A stretch of DNA of 64,000 bases, from the NCBI GenBank assembly GCA_041920505.1, contig JBHGXV010000024.1, positions 1-64,000 of the forward strand, in the 5' to 3' direction. Source of the stretch: JBHGXV01 sp041920505. Its GTDB lineage: Bacteria; Bacillota; Bacilli; Brevibacillales; Brevibacillaceae. Of this stretch, positions 1 to 8,524 are shown one piece after another. Under the pieces are notes generated by a model. The model ran no database searches. It was not told the DNA's origin and saw only the letters and a list, made by a program, of their open reading frames with translations. The translations under genes and the position numbers were made by a program. The number at the start of each line of letters is the position of its first letter. Positions within the stretch are counted from its first letter, which is position 1.

Positions 1-1
1 A

Positions 2-103
2 AGGCGAATTGAGGAATATATCCAATTTTACAATCAAAGTCGACCACAACGAAAACTTAAGAAGCTGACGCCAGTTGAGTACCGACGTCAGCTTGCCGCT
101 TAG
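2..103 (+). pseudogene. IS3-family transposase, C-terminal end (cut by window edge)
   Basis: The open frame entering at the window edge runs 33 residues to a TAG at 101-103. Its text (EEYIQFYNQSRPQRKLKKL followed by TPVEYRRQL) is the classic C-terminal tail of IS3/IS150-group OrfB integrases, after the last catalytic Glu. The rest of the element lies outside the window, so whether the copy is intact cannot be told; it is typed as pseudogene only because it is partial here. The 3' end carries a 9-bp inverted repeat (AAGCTGACG...CGTCAGCTT, 60-95), and the same sequence recurs at 11034-11076 and 12011-12052. Confidence 0.75.
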
Positions 104-140
104 GGTTTTTTTCAGTGTCTACAAAATGGGGTCTTGACCA
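104..140 (+). mobile_element. Right end of the IS3-family element
   Basis: After the transposase stop the sequence reads GTGTCTAC..AAATGG..TTGACCA. The same pattern follows the transposase remnant at 11034-11076, so this block is the conserved terminal part of the IS. The exact end and target duplication cannot be fixed because the left end is outside the window. Confidence 0.5.
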
Positions 141-186
141 TGGCGCGGCGGGGTGTTTTTTTTGGCTGGTGAGGCGGCAATATTTA

Positions 187-216
187 TTGGTGAACCCGCT
201 TGTCTTGTCCTATAAT
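187..216 (+). promoter_or_regulatory. Sigma-A-type promoter for the coiled-coil gene
   Basis: A perfect TATAAT at 211-216 lies 18 bp after TTGGTG (187-192), 20 bp before the ATG at 236. It sits just outside the IS end. Confidence 0.55.
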
Positions 217-235
217 GAAGACGAGGTGAGGCGGG

Positions 236-631
236 ATGAGTGAAGAGTTGTTGCAACAGTTGGTTCGGATGGTGGCGGAGAACAACAAGATCATCAAAGA
301 GTTGATGGCCGAGGTAAAGGATTTGCGCCGGGATGTCGACGAGTTGAAGCAGGATGTGGCCGTGCTGAAACAGGATGTGGCCGTGTTGAAGCAAGAAGTT
401 GCCGTTCTGAAGATGGAAGTCGCGGTGCTCAAGCAAGAGGTCAGCGGACTCAAGCAGGAGTTGGCCGAATTCAAGGAAGAGATGAGGCTGTTCCGCGACG
501 ATACGTACGCGCGGTTTGACCGGATGGAAAAGGAATATCGCTATGTACAGGCCGACATTGAATTTGTCAGCAAACGACTCATCGATCACGAACTGGAAAT
601 CAACCGCCTGAAGACAGTCGAACAATCGTAA
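236..631 (+). CDS. Coiled-coil protein with tandem heptads
   Basis: 131-residue, very hydrophilic protein of unknown function. Residues about 15-100 form an almost continuous coiled coil built on a 7-residue unit of the form VAVLKQ(D/E), repeated about five times in the middle (ELKQDVAVLKQDV...AVLKQEV). There is no signal peptide or membrane segment, so it is expected in the cytosol, probably as a dimer or trimer. The C-terminal 40 residues are less regular but still helical. The start is the ATG after GAGGTGAGGCGGG. A promoter at 187-216 and a terminator at 637-667 make it a single-gene unit. Similar small coiled-coil proteins are scattered in Brevibacillus-like genomes; I do not recognise a named family. 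Confidence 0.7.
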   Translation: MSEELLQQLVRMVAENNKIIKELMAEVKDLRRDVDELKQDVAVLKQDVAVLKQEVAVLKMEVAVLKQEVSGLKQELAEFKEEMRLFRDDTYARFDRMEKEYRYVQADIEFVSKRLIDHELEINRLKTVEQS

Positions 632-636
632 AGAAA

Positions 637-667
637 AACCGGCGAGTCCATTTCGCCGGCTTTTTTT
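637..667 (+). terminator. Bidirectional terminator
   Basis: Stem CCGGCGA/TCGCCGG with a 7-base loop, followed by T7 on the plus strand and A-rich on the other side. It serves the coiled-coil gene and the convergent MFS gene. Confidence 0.85.
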
Positions 668-679
668 CTGCTGATTGTG

Positions 680-2053
680 TTATTGTTCTTCTTTCGCCTG
701 CTCGGCCTGCGCGGGCAATAACAGCGCCAATACCAGGCCGGCCAGCGCGGTAAGCAGCATTAGCAGGAAGACGCCCGACAACCCCGCTGCCGTCCCTGCC
801 GCTCCATAGCGATGGAGGTACATGTTCAGCCACGCGCCGAGGATGGCGACGCCGACGGTCTGCCCGACCGTCCGGACGAATTGCAGCGATCCGGTAGCCA
901 CTCCCCGTTGCTGCCAGGTGACACTGCTCTGCACAGCGATAGTGAGCGAGGTGACGGAGAACCCAAACCCGGCACCGAAGAAAAACAACAAGACCGGGAT
1001 CGTCCAGGCCGGGCTCTCTGGTGTCAACAGCGCCAGCCACGTCGTCGAAGCGGCGAGCACCGCCATGCCGATGACCGCCACCCGTTTGTATCCAGCCTTG
1101 AGCAACAGTCTGCCGCCCAGCGAGGAAGCAAGCGGCCAACCGATCGACATCGGCAAGAGGGCAAAGCCCGAGTATGTCGCCGAGTGCCCCTGAATCTGCT
1201 GAATCCACAACGGCAGATAAGCGGACGATCCGATCAGCACCGCCCCCTGCATGAACGAGACGGCTTCACTCACCGCAATCAGCCTGCGCTTGAACAACGC
1301 GAGCGGCAACATCGGAACGGGCGCCCGCTTCTCCACGGCGAGAAACACGGCAAACAACACCGCGCTCGCCGCCAGCAACAAAGCGTCGGTCAAACGCCAG
1401 TCGTGCTCGCCGCCCGCCAACAAGGTGTAGAGAAACAGGCCAATCGACAGGGTAAACAGCACGGCACCCAGGTAGTCGATCTGAACCGCTTTGGGCACCA
1501 TGCGCTCGCGAAACGACCGCACAATCAGCAGGATGGAGATCAGACCGACCGGAACATTGATAAAAAAGATCCAGTGCCAGGAGACGTAATCGACAAAAAA
1601 GCCGCCGACCAGCGGTCCGACGATCCCGGCGACGCCCCACATCGCTCCGAACAGGCCCATCAGTCTGGCCCGTTCTTCCTGTGTGAAAATATCTCCGATA
1701 ATCGTCAGGGTGATCGGCTGCACCGCCCCGGCCCCCAGTCCCTGCAGACTGCGGAAGATCATCAACTGCATCATCGAACCGGACAACCCGCAAAGGACGG
1801 ACCCGACGAGAAACAGGGTGGTGCCGAACAGAAACACCCGCTTCCGTCCAAACAGATCGGCCAGCTTGCCGTAGATCGGCGTGGTGACTGCCGCCGTCAG
1901 CAGGTAAATCGAAAAGACCCAGGAAATCAGTTCACTTCCCCCCAGGTCGCGTACGATCGTCGCCATCGCCGTACTGACGACGGTGGTATCGATCGCGGTC
2001 AGGAATGTCGCCACCATCAAGGCGACAATGATATTCCGTTTTGAACCTTCCAT
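680..2053 (-). CDS. MFS drug transporter, DHA2 (EmrB/QacA) type
   Basis: 457-residue integral membrane protein of the major facilitator superfamily, 14-helix DHA2 subfamily; members export drugs or other amphiphiles in exchange for protons. The cytoplasmic loop motif after TM2 (GKLADLFGRKR) and the TM1 sequence with TAIDTTVV are family hallmarks, as is the TM5 motif GAMWGVAGIVGPLVGG. The ATG at 2053 is chosen over one nine codons upstream because AAAGGAGT stands 7 bases before it. It is monocistronic and converges on the coiled-coil gene. Substrate unknown. Confidence 0.88.
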   Translation of the reverse strand: MEGSKRNIIVALMVATFLTAIDTTVVSTAMATIVRDLGGSELISWVFSIYLLTAAVTTPIYGKLADLFGRKRVFLFGTTLFLVGSVLCGLSGSMMQLMIFRSLQGLGAGAVQPITLTIIGDIFTQEERARLMGLFGAMWGVAGIVGPLVGGFFVDYVSWHWIFFINVPVGLISILLIVRSFRERMVPKAVQIDYLGAVLFTLSIGLFLYTLLAGGEHDWRLTDALLLAASAVLFAVFLAVEKRAPVPMLPLALFKRRLIAVSEAVSFMQGAVLIGSSAYLPLWIQQIQGHSATYSGFALLPMSIGWPLASSLGGRLLLKAGYKRVAVIGMAVLAASTTWLALLTPESPAWTIPVLLFFFGAGFGFSVTSLTIAVQSSVTWQQRGVATGSLQFVRTVGQTVGVAILGAWLNMYLHRYGAAGTAAGLSGVFLLMLLTALAGLVLALLLPAQAEQAKEEQ

Positions 2054-2123
2054 ATCGCTAACTCCTTTGGTCGTGATCATTGCCTTCCTATTCTACCACG
2101 CCCTGTCACATTTTCTCTATCAA

Positions 2124-2528
2124 TCAGGCGTCCCCGTTGGCAAACAGCCTGACGAACTCGTCGGGCAACGGTATGGCCCGCCGCTCTTTCGCGTCTATCA
2201 TCACCATGGTCACGTCCGCGTCGGACACCAACTCCTCCCGCTCGTTGTACAACTCGTGACGGACCACGAAACTTTTGTTCCCGATTTGCGACAGCTTCGA
2301 CACGATTTTTACCCGCTGGCCAAGACGCAGTTCCCTGCGGTAGTTGATGTTGATATTTGCCACGACCGGCAAGATGCCCAGGCGGCGCAAGACGTCCATG
2401 GTCAGACCTGTCTCGGTCAGCCATTCCACCCGGCCCCACTCCATGTACTCCAGGTACTTGGCGTTGTTGACATGGCCAAGCGAGTCGATCTCCGTGGAAC
2501 GGACGGTGGTAAACAAGACATGTTTCAT
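2124..2528 (-). CDS. Acyl-CoA thioesterase, 4HBT/FadM-YbgC type
   Basis: 134-residue hotdog-fold protein. The N-terminal block (STEIDSLGHVNNAKYLEYMEWGR) has the Asp and GHVNN signature of 4-hydroxybenzoyl-CoA-like thioesterases, and the central NINYRRELRLGQ strand fits the hotdog sheet. Such enzymes hydrolyse acyl-CoA thioesters in the cytosol, usually as tetramers; the acyl chain cannot be read from the sequence. A good Shine-Dalgarno (GAGGAGAAGGAGC) precedes the ATG. It follows the MFS gene on the same strand, but the MFS gene lies downstream with 70 bp between them, so co-transcription is possible. Confidence 0.85.
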   Translation of the reverse strand: MKHVLFTTVRSTEIDSLGHVNNAKYLEYMEWGRVEWLTETGLTMDVLRRLGILPVVANININYRRELRLGQRVKIVSKLSQIGNKSFVVRHELYNEREELVSDADVTMVMIDAKERRAIPLPDEFVRLFANGDA

Positions 2529-2694
2529 GGGCTCCTTCTCCTCTTCCTCTTTTTCTCAAGTATAGCGTATACTTGTTTGTGAGTGAATATTCATTCATGA
2601 TGATTGTTAGGCCGAATGTTTCGATCGTGCCATTTGTTACTCCATGCTCTATAATGGTACATAATGACATGACCACATGAAAGGAGCTGTCTTC

Positions 2695-3150
2695 ATGCCG
2701 CTTCAAGCGCTGCTTCCCGTCTGGCGCAAGGCCCGCGAACGCTATCAGGAGGTTCTGAACACGATCGAACCGGAACACCTCACGTGGCGGCTTGCGCCCG
2801 GGTCCAATTCCATCGGCTTTCTCATCCGTCACATTGCCGAAGTGGAATATGCCTTTGCCCGTTTCTTTTTCGACAGACCGATTCCCGAGGACGTCAAACT
2901 GACCACGGTCGGCCCGGTCAAAGACCAAGGCATCTACACCGATCTGGCTGATCTGCACGCCTTCCGCGGACGCTCCCACGCCTATCTGCTGGAAGCGCTG
3001 GAGTCGCTTCCGGCCGACAAATGGGACATACCGGTAGAGACGCGGATCGGCACGATGACGCCGCGCGAAGCGCTGGGACGGCTCACGTATCACACCGGGT
3101 ATCACGCGGGACAGATCGGTCTGATCCGAAAATACGGCGAGCAACGCTAA
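2695..3150 (+). CDS. DinB family protein
   Basis: 151-residue four-helix-bundle protein of the DinB/YfiT superfamily. The three metal-ligand histidines of the family are visible: one in LIRHIAEVEYAF (about residue 45) and two in TYHTGYHAGQIG near the C-terminus. Members include bacillithiol- and mycothiol-dependent transferases and uncharacterised stress proteins; the exact reaction is not predictable. The start is placed at the second ATG (2695) because GAAAGGAGCTG stands before it; the upstream in-frame ATG has no ribosome site. Confidence 0.85.
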   Translation: MPLQALLPVWRKARERYQEVLNTIEPEHLTWRLAPGSNSIGFLIRHIAEVEYAFARFFFDRPIPEDVKLTTVGPVKDQGIYTDLADLHAFRGRSHAYLLEALESLPADKWDIPVETRIGTMTPREALGRLTYHTGYHAGQIGLIRKYGEQR

Positions 3151-3191
3151 TCCCGGTTTTTCTTCTCGCCAGAACGCTTCAGGAGGTGGCA

Positions 3192-3245
3192 ATGATGCAA
3201 CACAACCGCTTTGAATGCGATGTGCCCGACTCCCTCCTCTCCTAG
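3192..3245 (+). CDS. Possible 17-codon upstream peptide
   Basis: AGGAGGTGGCA directly precedes an ATG-ATG start and a short frame of 17 residues (MMQHNRFECDV then PDSLLS). It ends 84 bp before the EamA gene. The ribosome site is stronger than most in the window, but so short a frame may be chance. If real it could be a leader peptide for the transporter. Confidence 0.25.
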   Translation: MMQHNRFECDVPDSLLS

Positions 3246-3329
3246 TCGGACGGGACGGAGTTTCTATGATTCCCCCGGCTCGGAGACAGACACCTTGATC
3301 CAACACACAATCCGGGAGGGTCTGTACTC

Positions 3330-4259
3330 ATGAAAAACGATTTGAAACAACAACTGCTCGGCGGCCTGCTGCTTTCTCTTGCCGCCGCCATCTGGGGCGG
3401 GGTGTATGTCGTCAGCAAGGTGGTTCTCGACGTGGTGCCACCCTTTCTCCTTCTGGAGATTCGCTTCCTGATCGCCCTGTTGGTGCTGGGCTCGATCGTC
3501 GTGGCCCGTAAATCCTACGTCGCCCGCCGCGATTTGCCGGCCATGATGCGCATCGGCTTCGTCGGCGTGACGATCTCGATCGGCGCACAGTTTCTCGGCA
3601 CCAAACTCTCGTCGGCGCACATGGGCGCCTTGATCACATCCGCTTCGCCGGCATTTATCGCCCTGTTCGCCATCTGGCTGTTGCGCGAAAAGCTGTCGCT
3701 GTTTCAGGTGACCGGCATCGTGCTAGCGACGCTCGGTGTCCTGATCGTCGTCGGCGTGCCGGATGAGAGCGATGCCCAGTCTTCGCTTATCGGCAACCTG
3801 ATCCTGCTGGTGGCGGCGGTCAGTTGGGGACTCTACACCGTGCTGTGCAAACGCTGGACGGCCACCTACTCGTCACTGGTGGTGACCACCTACGCCGCCC
3901 TGTTCGGACTCTTGTTTACCAGCCCGGTGATGGTCTGGGAACTGGCCACCACTCCGGTCAACTGGTCATTCGGCTGGGGCACCTGGGCGGGCATTCTCTA
4001 CCTTGGCGTCATCTCCACGGCTGGCGCGTTCTACTTTTGGAACAAAGGGTTCGAACTGATGAACGCGGGCAGCGCCGCCGGCTTCTTTTTCATCCAGCCG
4101 ATCGTCGGCGCCTTCTTCGGCTGGTTGCTTTTGGGGGAACACCTGAGTTTCGGTTTTTTCGTCGGTGCATGCTTTATCCTGATCGGCGTCGGCCTGTCCA
4201 ATGTGAAAAAACAAACGGCCCAGCCGTCCGAGCAAGAGGCGGCGGGCAAAGCGGGGTAA
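3330..4259 (+). CDS. EamA/DMT family transporter
   Basis: 309-residue, ten-helix membrane protein made of two homologous EamA halves (roughly residues 10-145 and 155-290). The first half opens with LSLAAAIWGGVYVVSKV and the second with LILLVAAVSWGLYTVLCKRW, the expected internal repeat. Drug/metabolite transporters of this type usually export amino acids or other small metabolites; the substrate is unknown. GGGAGGGTCTGTACTC precedes the ATG. A strong terminator follows at 4279-4318. Confidence 0.87.
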   Translation: MKNDLKQQLLGGLLLSLAAAIWGGVYVVSKVVLDVVPPFLLLEIRFLIALLVLGSIVVARKSYVARRDLPAMMRIGFVGVTISIGAQFLGTKLSSAHMGALITSASPAFIALFAIWLLREKLSLFQVTGIVLATLGVLIVVGVPDESDAQSSLIGNLILLVAAVSWGLYTVLCKRWTATYSSLVVTTYAALFGLLFTSPVMVWELATTPVNWSFGWGTWAGILYLGVISTAGAFYFWNKGFELMNAGSAAGFFFIQPIVGAFFGWLLLGEHLSFGFFVGACFILIGVGLSNVKKQTAQPSEQEAAGKAG

Positions 4260-4278
4260 ACCCCCGCATACGATTACG

Positions 4279-4318
4279 AAAGACCGGGGCAACACGCTGT
4301 TGCCGCCGGTCTTTTTTT
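4279..4318 (+). terminator. Terminator of the EamA gene
   Basis: AAAGACCGGGGCAAC/GTTGCCGCCGGTCTTT stem with a 5-base loop and T7. Confidence 0.9.
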
Positions 4319-4357
4319 GCCAGAATCGGGTGTGTCATGTCATCATGGTATGCCCAT

Positions 4358-4387
4358 AAAAAAGGCGGCTACACATGCGTATAGCCG
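4358..4387 (-). terminator. Terminator of the DNA glycosylase gene
   Basis: On the minus strand a CGGCTATA...TGTAGCCG hairpin is followed by CC and T6. Confidence 0.75.
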
Positions 4388-4461
4388 AGGGAAGGGTCCC
4401 TAATGAAGAAGGTATCCATATTGTAAAACTAGAAAACACGGATGTCCACCCTCCGATCGGG

Positions 4462-5409
4462 CTATTGGGTCAGCTGTCCGGCAAAGGAAACCGCTTCCTT
4501 GCGTTTGACCGCCCCGACCGCCTCCCACAGATAGAGCGAGACATAGCTACGGTACGGCGCCCATCGCTCGCCCAGCCGCCTGATTTCTTGCTCGTCCGGC
4601 TTTTCCGCAAGCCCGTACACCAGTTGGATGCCGTTGCGCAAGCCGATGTCGGCGGCGGGCAACAGATCGGGCCGCCCCATGCCAAACATCAGCAGACACT
4701 CGACCGTCCAGCGGCCAACGCCGCGCAACGGCGTCAAATAGGCGATCACCTCTTCGTCCGTCAGATGGGCCAGGCGATCGAGCTCAACCTTCCCGTCCAC
4801 CACGGCTCTCGCGAAATCAATGATGTACTCCGCCTTGCGCTGGCTGAACTGCTGTTCGCGCAACCGCTCGACCGACAGCCGGGCAATCGCCTCCGCCGTC
4901 GGGAAGACGAGATAGCGGTTGCCCTCCTCGTCCTCGATCTGATCTCCGGCCAACTCCAAGAGACGGCGCGTCAGCGTCGCGGCAAACGCCAGGTTTACCT
5001 GCTGTCCGATAATCGTCCGGGTCATCGACTGGAACAAATCCGGGTCCAGCAAAAAGCGCAGGCCGCGAAAATAGCGAGGCAAGTCTCTGAGAAACGCGTC
5101 ATGTTCCATATGGGCGTACAACGGCGCCAGATCGACATCGGCGCTGAACATGTGGCGCACGGCGGCGAGCAATTCCGCCTGTTGCGCGGGCGCAAGCGGT
5201 TCGGTGGTGCTCACCTGCATGCGCGGCGCCTCTGTTCCGCCGGCAAACCGCAGGGTGATAAGCACCGGCTTTCCGCCAAGGCGAAACGCCCGGCGAATCG
5301 TATTCGTCTCTGGTTGGACGCGAAGTTGCGGGTCAGGGTGGGTCTCCAATCGGCGCAACAGTCGCTCAAACGAGTACGGCGGCTTCATCTCGATGGTTGC
5401 GCTAAACAT
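4462..5409 (-). CDS. alkA: DNA-3-methyladenine glycosylase II, AlkA type
   Basis: 315-residue base-excision repair glycosylase that removes alkylated purines from DNA. An AlkA N-terminal domain (about 1-120) is followed by the helix-hairpin-helix GPD fold. The hairpin LRGVGRWTVECLLMFG and the catalytic Asp in LLPAADIGLRNG (about residue 255) are intact. The frame SMTRTIIGQQVNLAFA matches the conserved helix that opens the catalytic domain. The gene stands alone between terminators; no Ada or methyltransferase gene adjoins it. Confidence 0.88.
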   Translation of the reverse strand: MFSATIEMKPPYSFERLLRRLETHPDPQLRVQPETNTIRRAFRLGGKPVLITLRFAGGTEAPRMQVSTTEPLAPAQQAELLAAVRHMFSADVDLAPLYAHMEHDAFLRDLPRYFRGLRFLLDPDLFQSMTRTIIGQQVNLAFAATLTRRLLELAGDQIEDEEGNRYLVFPTAEAIARLSVERLREQQFSQRKAEYIIDFARAVVDGKVELDRLAHLTDEEVIAYLTPLRGVGRWTVECLLMFGMGRPDLLPAADIGLRNGIQLVYGLAEKPDEQEIRRLGERWAPYRSYVSLYLWEAVGAVKRKEAVSFAGQLTQ

Positions 5410-5531
5410 TCAATCCCCTTCCTCTGCGCTGGGTTGTTCCCCTCATTATAGCGCGTTTGCGGCCGCCAGATAAACAACTCCTTCCCCACCGTGTCCTCTG
5501 GCGGCGGCAAAGCCGCTGTCGCACGCAGACG

Positions 5532-5568
5532 AAAAAACCTCCCGGACCAGATAGCAGCCCGAGAGGTT
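5532..5568 (-). terminator. Terminator of the proline dehydrogenase gene
   Basis: AACCTCTCGGG/CCGGGAGGTT stem followed by T6 on the minus strand. Confidence 0.85.
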
Positions 5569-5592
5569 GGGAACACGTTTGAAACAGAAACA

Positions 5593-6513
5593 TTACTTGC
5601 TAAAGAGCCCTTTGAGCACAAAGGCCACGTTGGCCGGACGCTCGGCCAGACGGCGCATGAAGTAGCCGTACCAGTCGTTGCCGTACGGCACGTAGACGCG
5701 CATCCGGTAGCCTTCGCGCGCCAACTCCACTTGCGACTGTGGCCGAATCCCGTACAGCATCTGGAATTCGAACTGGTCGCGCGGAATGTTGTACTCTTTT
5801 TCCAGTTGTTTCACATAGTTGATGATATGGTCGTCGTGCGTGGCGATCGCGGCGTAGTTGCCGTTGAGCAAATGCTGCTTGATGATTTTTTTGTAGTTCT
5901 CGTCCACGTCCGCCTTGTTCGGGAAGGCCACATCGGGCGACTCCTTGTACGCCCCTTTGACCAGGCGCAGATTGACGCGTTTGTCCTTCAGCTTCTCGAT
6001 GTCGGCTTCGGACTTATACAGGTATGCCTGGATGACGGTGCCGACGTTGTCGTAGTCCTTCAGCAGTTCGTCGAGGATCTCCAGAGTAATCTCGTTGTGC
6101 GCATAGTCTTCCATGTCGATACGCACGAAGTTGTTGCCGTACTGCTTGGCCGCGTCCAGAATCCGGCGCATGTTGGTCATGCACAGATCGCGGCTGATGT
6201 CCAGGCCAAGCTGGGTCATCTTCAGCGAGAGGTTGCAGTTCACCCCTGACTTATGGATCGCTTCCAGCGTTTTGATACAGTAATCAGCCGATTCGTTTGC
6301 CTCCTGTACGCTGAAAACGAACTCGCCCAGGTGGTCGAGCGTGCACAGCAGTCCTTTTTGGTTCAGCTCGCGAACCGTCCGGATCGCCTCTTCGATCGTT
6401 TCACCGGCAACGACGCGGCTTGCGCCGAAACGCAGCCCCCATTTTTTCGCCGCCGCGTTTAACGCCTTGTTTTTGGAAAGGAACAGGAAAAAGTCTTTCA
6501 TCAGTTGTTCCAT
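5593..6513 (-). CDS. putB: Proline dehydrogenase
   Basis: 306-residue single-domain FAD enzyme that oxidises proline to pyrroline-5-carboxylate, the first step of proline use. The barrel motifs VRIDMEDYAHNE, LRLVKGAYKESPDVAF and the C-terminal YGIRPQSQ...YGNDWYGYFMRR match the Bacillus monofunctional type (about 300 residues). The start at 6513 follows GGAGGAGACACGGAACG; in-frame ATGs farther upstream lie in the promoter region. A sigma-54 promoter (6555-6572) and the divergent activator gene point to activator-dependent induction, as with B. subtilis catabolic genes. The P5C dehydrogenase partner is not in the window. Confidence 0.88.
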   Translation of the reverse strand: MEQLMKDFFLFLSKNKALNAAAKKWGLRFGASRVVAGETIEEAIRTVRELNQKGLLCTLDHLGEFVFSVQEANESADYCIKTLEAIHKSGVNCNLSLKMTQLGLDISRDLCMTNMRRILDAAKQYGNNFVRIDMEDYAHNEITLEILDELLKDYDNVGTVIQAYLYKSEADIEKLKDKRVNLRLVKGAYKESPDVAFPNKADVDENYKKIIKQHLLNGNYAAIATHDDHIINYVKQLEKEYNIPRDQFEFQMLYGIRPQSQVELAREGYRMRVYVPYGNDWYGYFMRRLAERPANVAFVLKGLFSK

Positions 6514-6554
6514 CGTTCCGTGTCTCCTCCTCATGTCCATCTGCTTACTCTTAC

Positions 6555-6572
6555 TAGCAGAAATCATGCCAA
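6555..6572 (-). promoter_or_regulatory. Sigma-54 (-24/-12) promoter of putB
   Basis: The minus strand reads TTGGCATGATTTCTGCTA; GG and GC are exactly 12 bases apart, as in the TGGCAC-N5-TTGCA consensus, about 42 bp upstream of the putB ATG. Confidence 0.75.
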
Positions 6573-6634
6573 CCAATATGGGGACGAACGTATCGACAAC
6601 TTCCGCCAGATCCAAAGAAAAAATTTTACACTTA

Positions 6635-6662
6635 TGTACAATCACGTGTTCAATATTGTACA
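6635..6662. promoter_or_regulatory. Candidate activator-binding site (UAS)
   Basis: Perfect 8-bp inverted repeat TGTACAAT...ATTGTACA with a 12-bp centre. It lies about 65 bp upstream of the sigma-54 promoter and touches the start of the activator gene, so it may also serve autoregulation. Confidence 0.55.
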
Positions 6663-6665
6663 CTA

Positions 6666-8465
6666 ATGAATAAACAAAACGTTTCTCTCTTAGGATGTGA
6701 TCTTTTGAAACCGTTATTCTCTCCGCAGACCCCGTTGCGCCATCTCGCGCGTCCGATCCATGCTTCTGTCGTTATCGTACGCGAGAACGAGCGCGTGCGT
6801 GTGCGTACCCCCGAAGAAGGCGAGTGGTTGGCGCTTCCGGCGGACAGCGCCGCCTCGCTGGCAGAGGCTTGTGCCGCACTGAGCGAAGCGCGGGTTTCCG
6901 CCCAAGCGTACTGCGGTCTGGTCGTATTCGATGAACAAGGGGAAGCGATCGGCTGGATCACACTTCCCGAACTTCTCGGCAAATTGACCGAAGTGGCGTG
7001 CAACCAGGCGGTGCTTCTGGACACCTTGTTGGATACGATGAGCGAAGCGACGACGATCGTCGACAAGACCAACACCGTGCTTTACTGGAACCAGGCGGCG
7101 GAGAAAATCTACGAACTGGCCCGCGCCAAGGTGGTGGGCACCTCGCTGGACGCCCATTTCGCCAGCGAGTCGATCCGGCTGAAGGACGCGCTGGCCCACG
7201 GCACGTCGGTGCAGCGGGTCTACCACGTGCCCCGGCCCGACCACCACGTGCTGATCAACTCCGCGCCAATCCGGCAGAACGGGGAGATCATCGGGGCGAT
7301 CTCGATCGAACAGGACATCACCGAACTGGTCCGGCTGAACGAAGAACTGGCAGACACGACGGCCCACCTGCGCAACTTGCAGCAGGAGATGAGCCGCTTC
7401 CAGGCGACGGACGACCCGTTTTATCCGATCAAGGGCCGCTCCGCCCCTATCCAGGCGGCGATCCAGGCAGCGAAAAAAGTGGCGCAGACCGACGCCACCG
7501 TGCTGTTGTACGGCGAAAGCGGGGTGGGCAAGGAGCTGTTTGCCCAGGCGATCCACCGGGCCAGCCGCCGACACGAAAAACCGTTCATCGCCATCAACTG
7601 CGCCGCCATTCCGGCCGCCTTGTTCGAGAGCGAACTGTTCGGCTATCAGGGCGGCGCCTTCACCGGGGCGGAAAAAAAGGGCAAGCCCGGCAAACTGGAG
7701 ATGGCTCACGGCGGCACGCTTTTTCTCGACGAGATCGGCGAACTGCCGCTGGAATTGCAGGTGAAACTGCTGCGCGCCCTGCAGGAGCGGCAATTTTACC
7801 GCGTCGGCGGCACCGAGCCGATCCGCGTCGACACGCGGATCATCGCCGCGACCAACCGGCACCTGGAACAGATGGTGGCCGAAGGCCGTTTCCGCGAAGA
7901 TTTGTATTACCGGTTAAACGTGTTTTCCCTGGAAATTCCGTCGCTGCGCGAACGGAAGGCGGACATCCCCGAGCTGGTGCAACTTTTTTTGCAGGAGTAT
8001 TCGGTGGCCCACGGACAACCCCTGCCTCGAATGATGCCAGAGGTGATGCAGGCGCTGCTCGATTACAGTTGGCCCGGAAACATCCGCCAGCTTCGCAACG
8101 TCATCGAACGCCTGTGCATTCTGCAGGAAGACGGCGTGATCCAGTTGGAGCACTTGCCCCCGGCGATCCGCTCGCACACGCCCGGCACCCCCTCAAGCTT
8201 CCCGCCCTTTGGACAGACGCCTTCGGGGTTCATGCCCGCTTCGCAAGCGGCTTCAGGCTTGTCCCCGGCATTTGCCGTGCCGCCGCGAGCGTCGGCGGGT
8301 GACACTCCCGTCGCCGCAACCGAGGAAGAGCGGGAGCGGCAGCGGATTCTGGCGGCACTGGACCGCACATACGGCAACAAAAAAGCGGCCGCGTCCCTGT
8401 TGGGCATCTCGCGCGGCACGCTGTACAACAAACTGCGCAAATACGGGTTGGACGACCACAAATAA
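6666..8465 (+). CDS. Sigma-54-dependent transcriptional activator (PAS-AAA-Fis)
   Basis: 599-residue enhancer-binding protein. An N-terminal sensor region of about 115 residues is followed by a PAS domain (SEATTIVDKTNTVLYWNQAA), a coiled segment, and the AAA+ domain. The AAA+ domain has Walker A GESGVGKE, the sigma-54 contact loop GAFTGA and Walker B GGTLFLDEIGEL. A Pro/Ser/Ala-rich linker leads to a Fis-type helix-turn-helix (KKAAASLLGISRGTLYNKL). The layout matches RocR/PutR-type regulators. It is divergent from putB, which has a sigma-54 promoter, so proline catabolism is the probable target. The ATG at 6666 lacks a ribosome site; an in-frame TTG at 6705 after TTAGGATG may be the true start. 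Confidence 0.88.
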   Translation: MNKQNVSLLGCDLLKPLFSPQTPLRHLARPIHASVVIVRENERVRVRTPEEGEWLALPADSAASLAEACAALSEARVSAQAYCGLVVFDEQGEAIGWITLPELLGKLTEVACNQAVLLDTLLDTMSEATTIVDKTNTVLYWNQAAEKIYELARAKVVGTSLDAHFASESIRLKDALAHGTSVQRVYHVPRPDHHVLINSAPIRQNGEIIGAISIEQDITELVRLNEELADTTAHLRNLQQEMSRFQATDDPFYPIKGRSAPIQAAIQAAKKVAQTDATVLLYGESGVGKELFAQAIHRASRRHEKPFIAINCAAIPAALFESELFGYQGGAFTGAEKKGKPGKLEMAHGGTLFLDEIGELPLELQVKLLRALQERQFYRVGGTEPIRVDTRIIAATNRHLEQMVAEGRFREDLYYRLNVFSLEIPSLRERKADIPELVQLFLQEYSVAHGQPLPRMMPEVMQALLDYSWPGNIRQLRNVIERLCILQEDGVIQLEHLPPAIRSHTPGTPSSFPPFGQTPSGFMPASQAASGLSPAFAVPPRASAGDTPVAATEEERERQRILAALDRTYGNKKAAASLLGISRGTLYNKLRKYGLDDHK

Positions 8466-8470
8466 CCGCA

Positions 8471-8501
8471 AAAAAGCCTCCGGGGGACGCGGAGGCTTTT
8501 T
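8471..8501 (+). terminator. Terminator of the activator gene
   Basis: GCCTCCG/CGGAGGC stem followed by T5. Confidence 0.85.
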
Positions 8502-8524
8502 GTGGTTTCACCCGTCGGCCTAAC

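Noticed and set aside
6514..6663. Longer N-terminus for proline dehydrogenase (start at 6663)
   Set aside because: It would run through the sigma-54 promoter and lacks a ribosome site.
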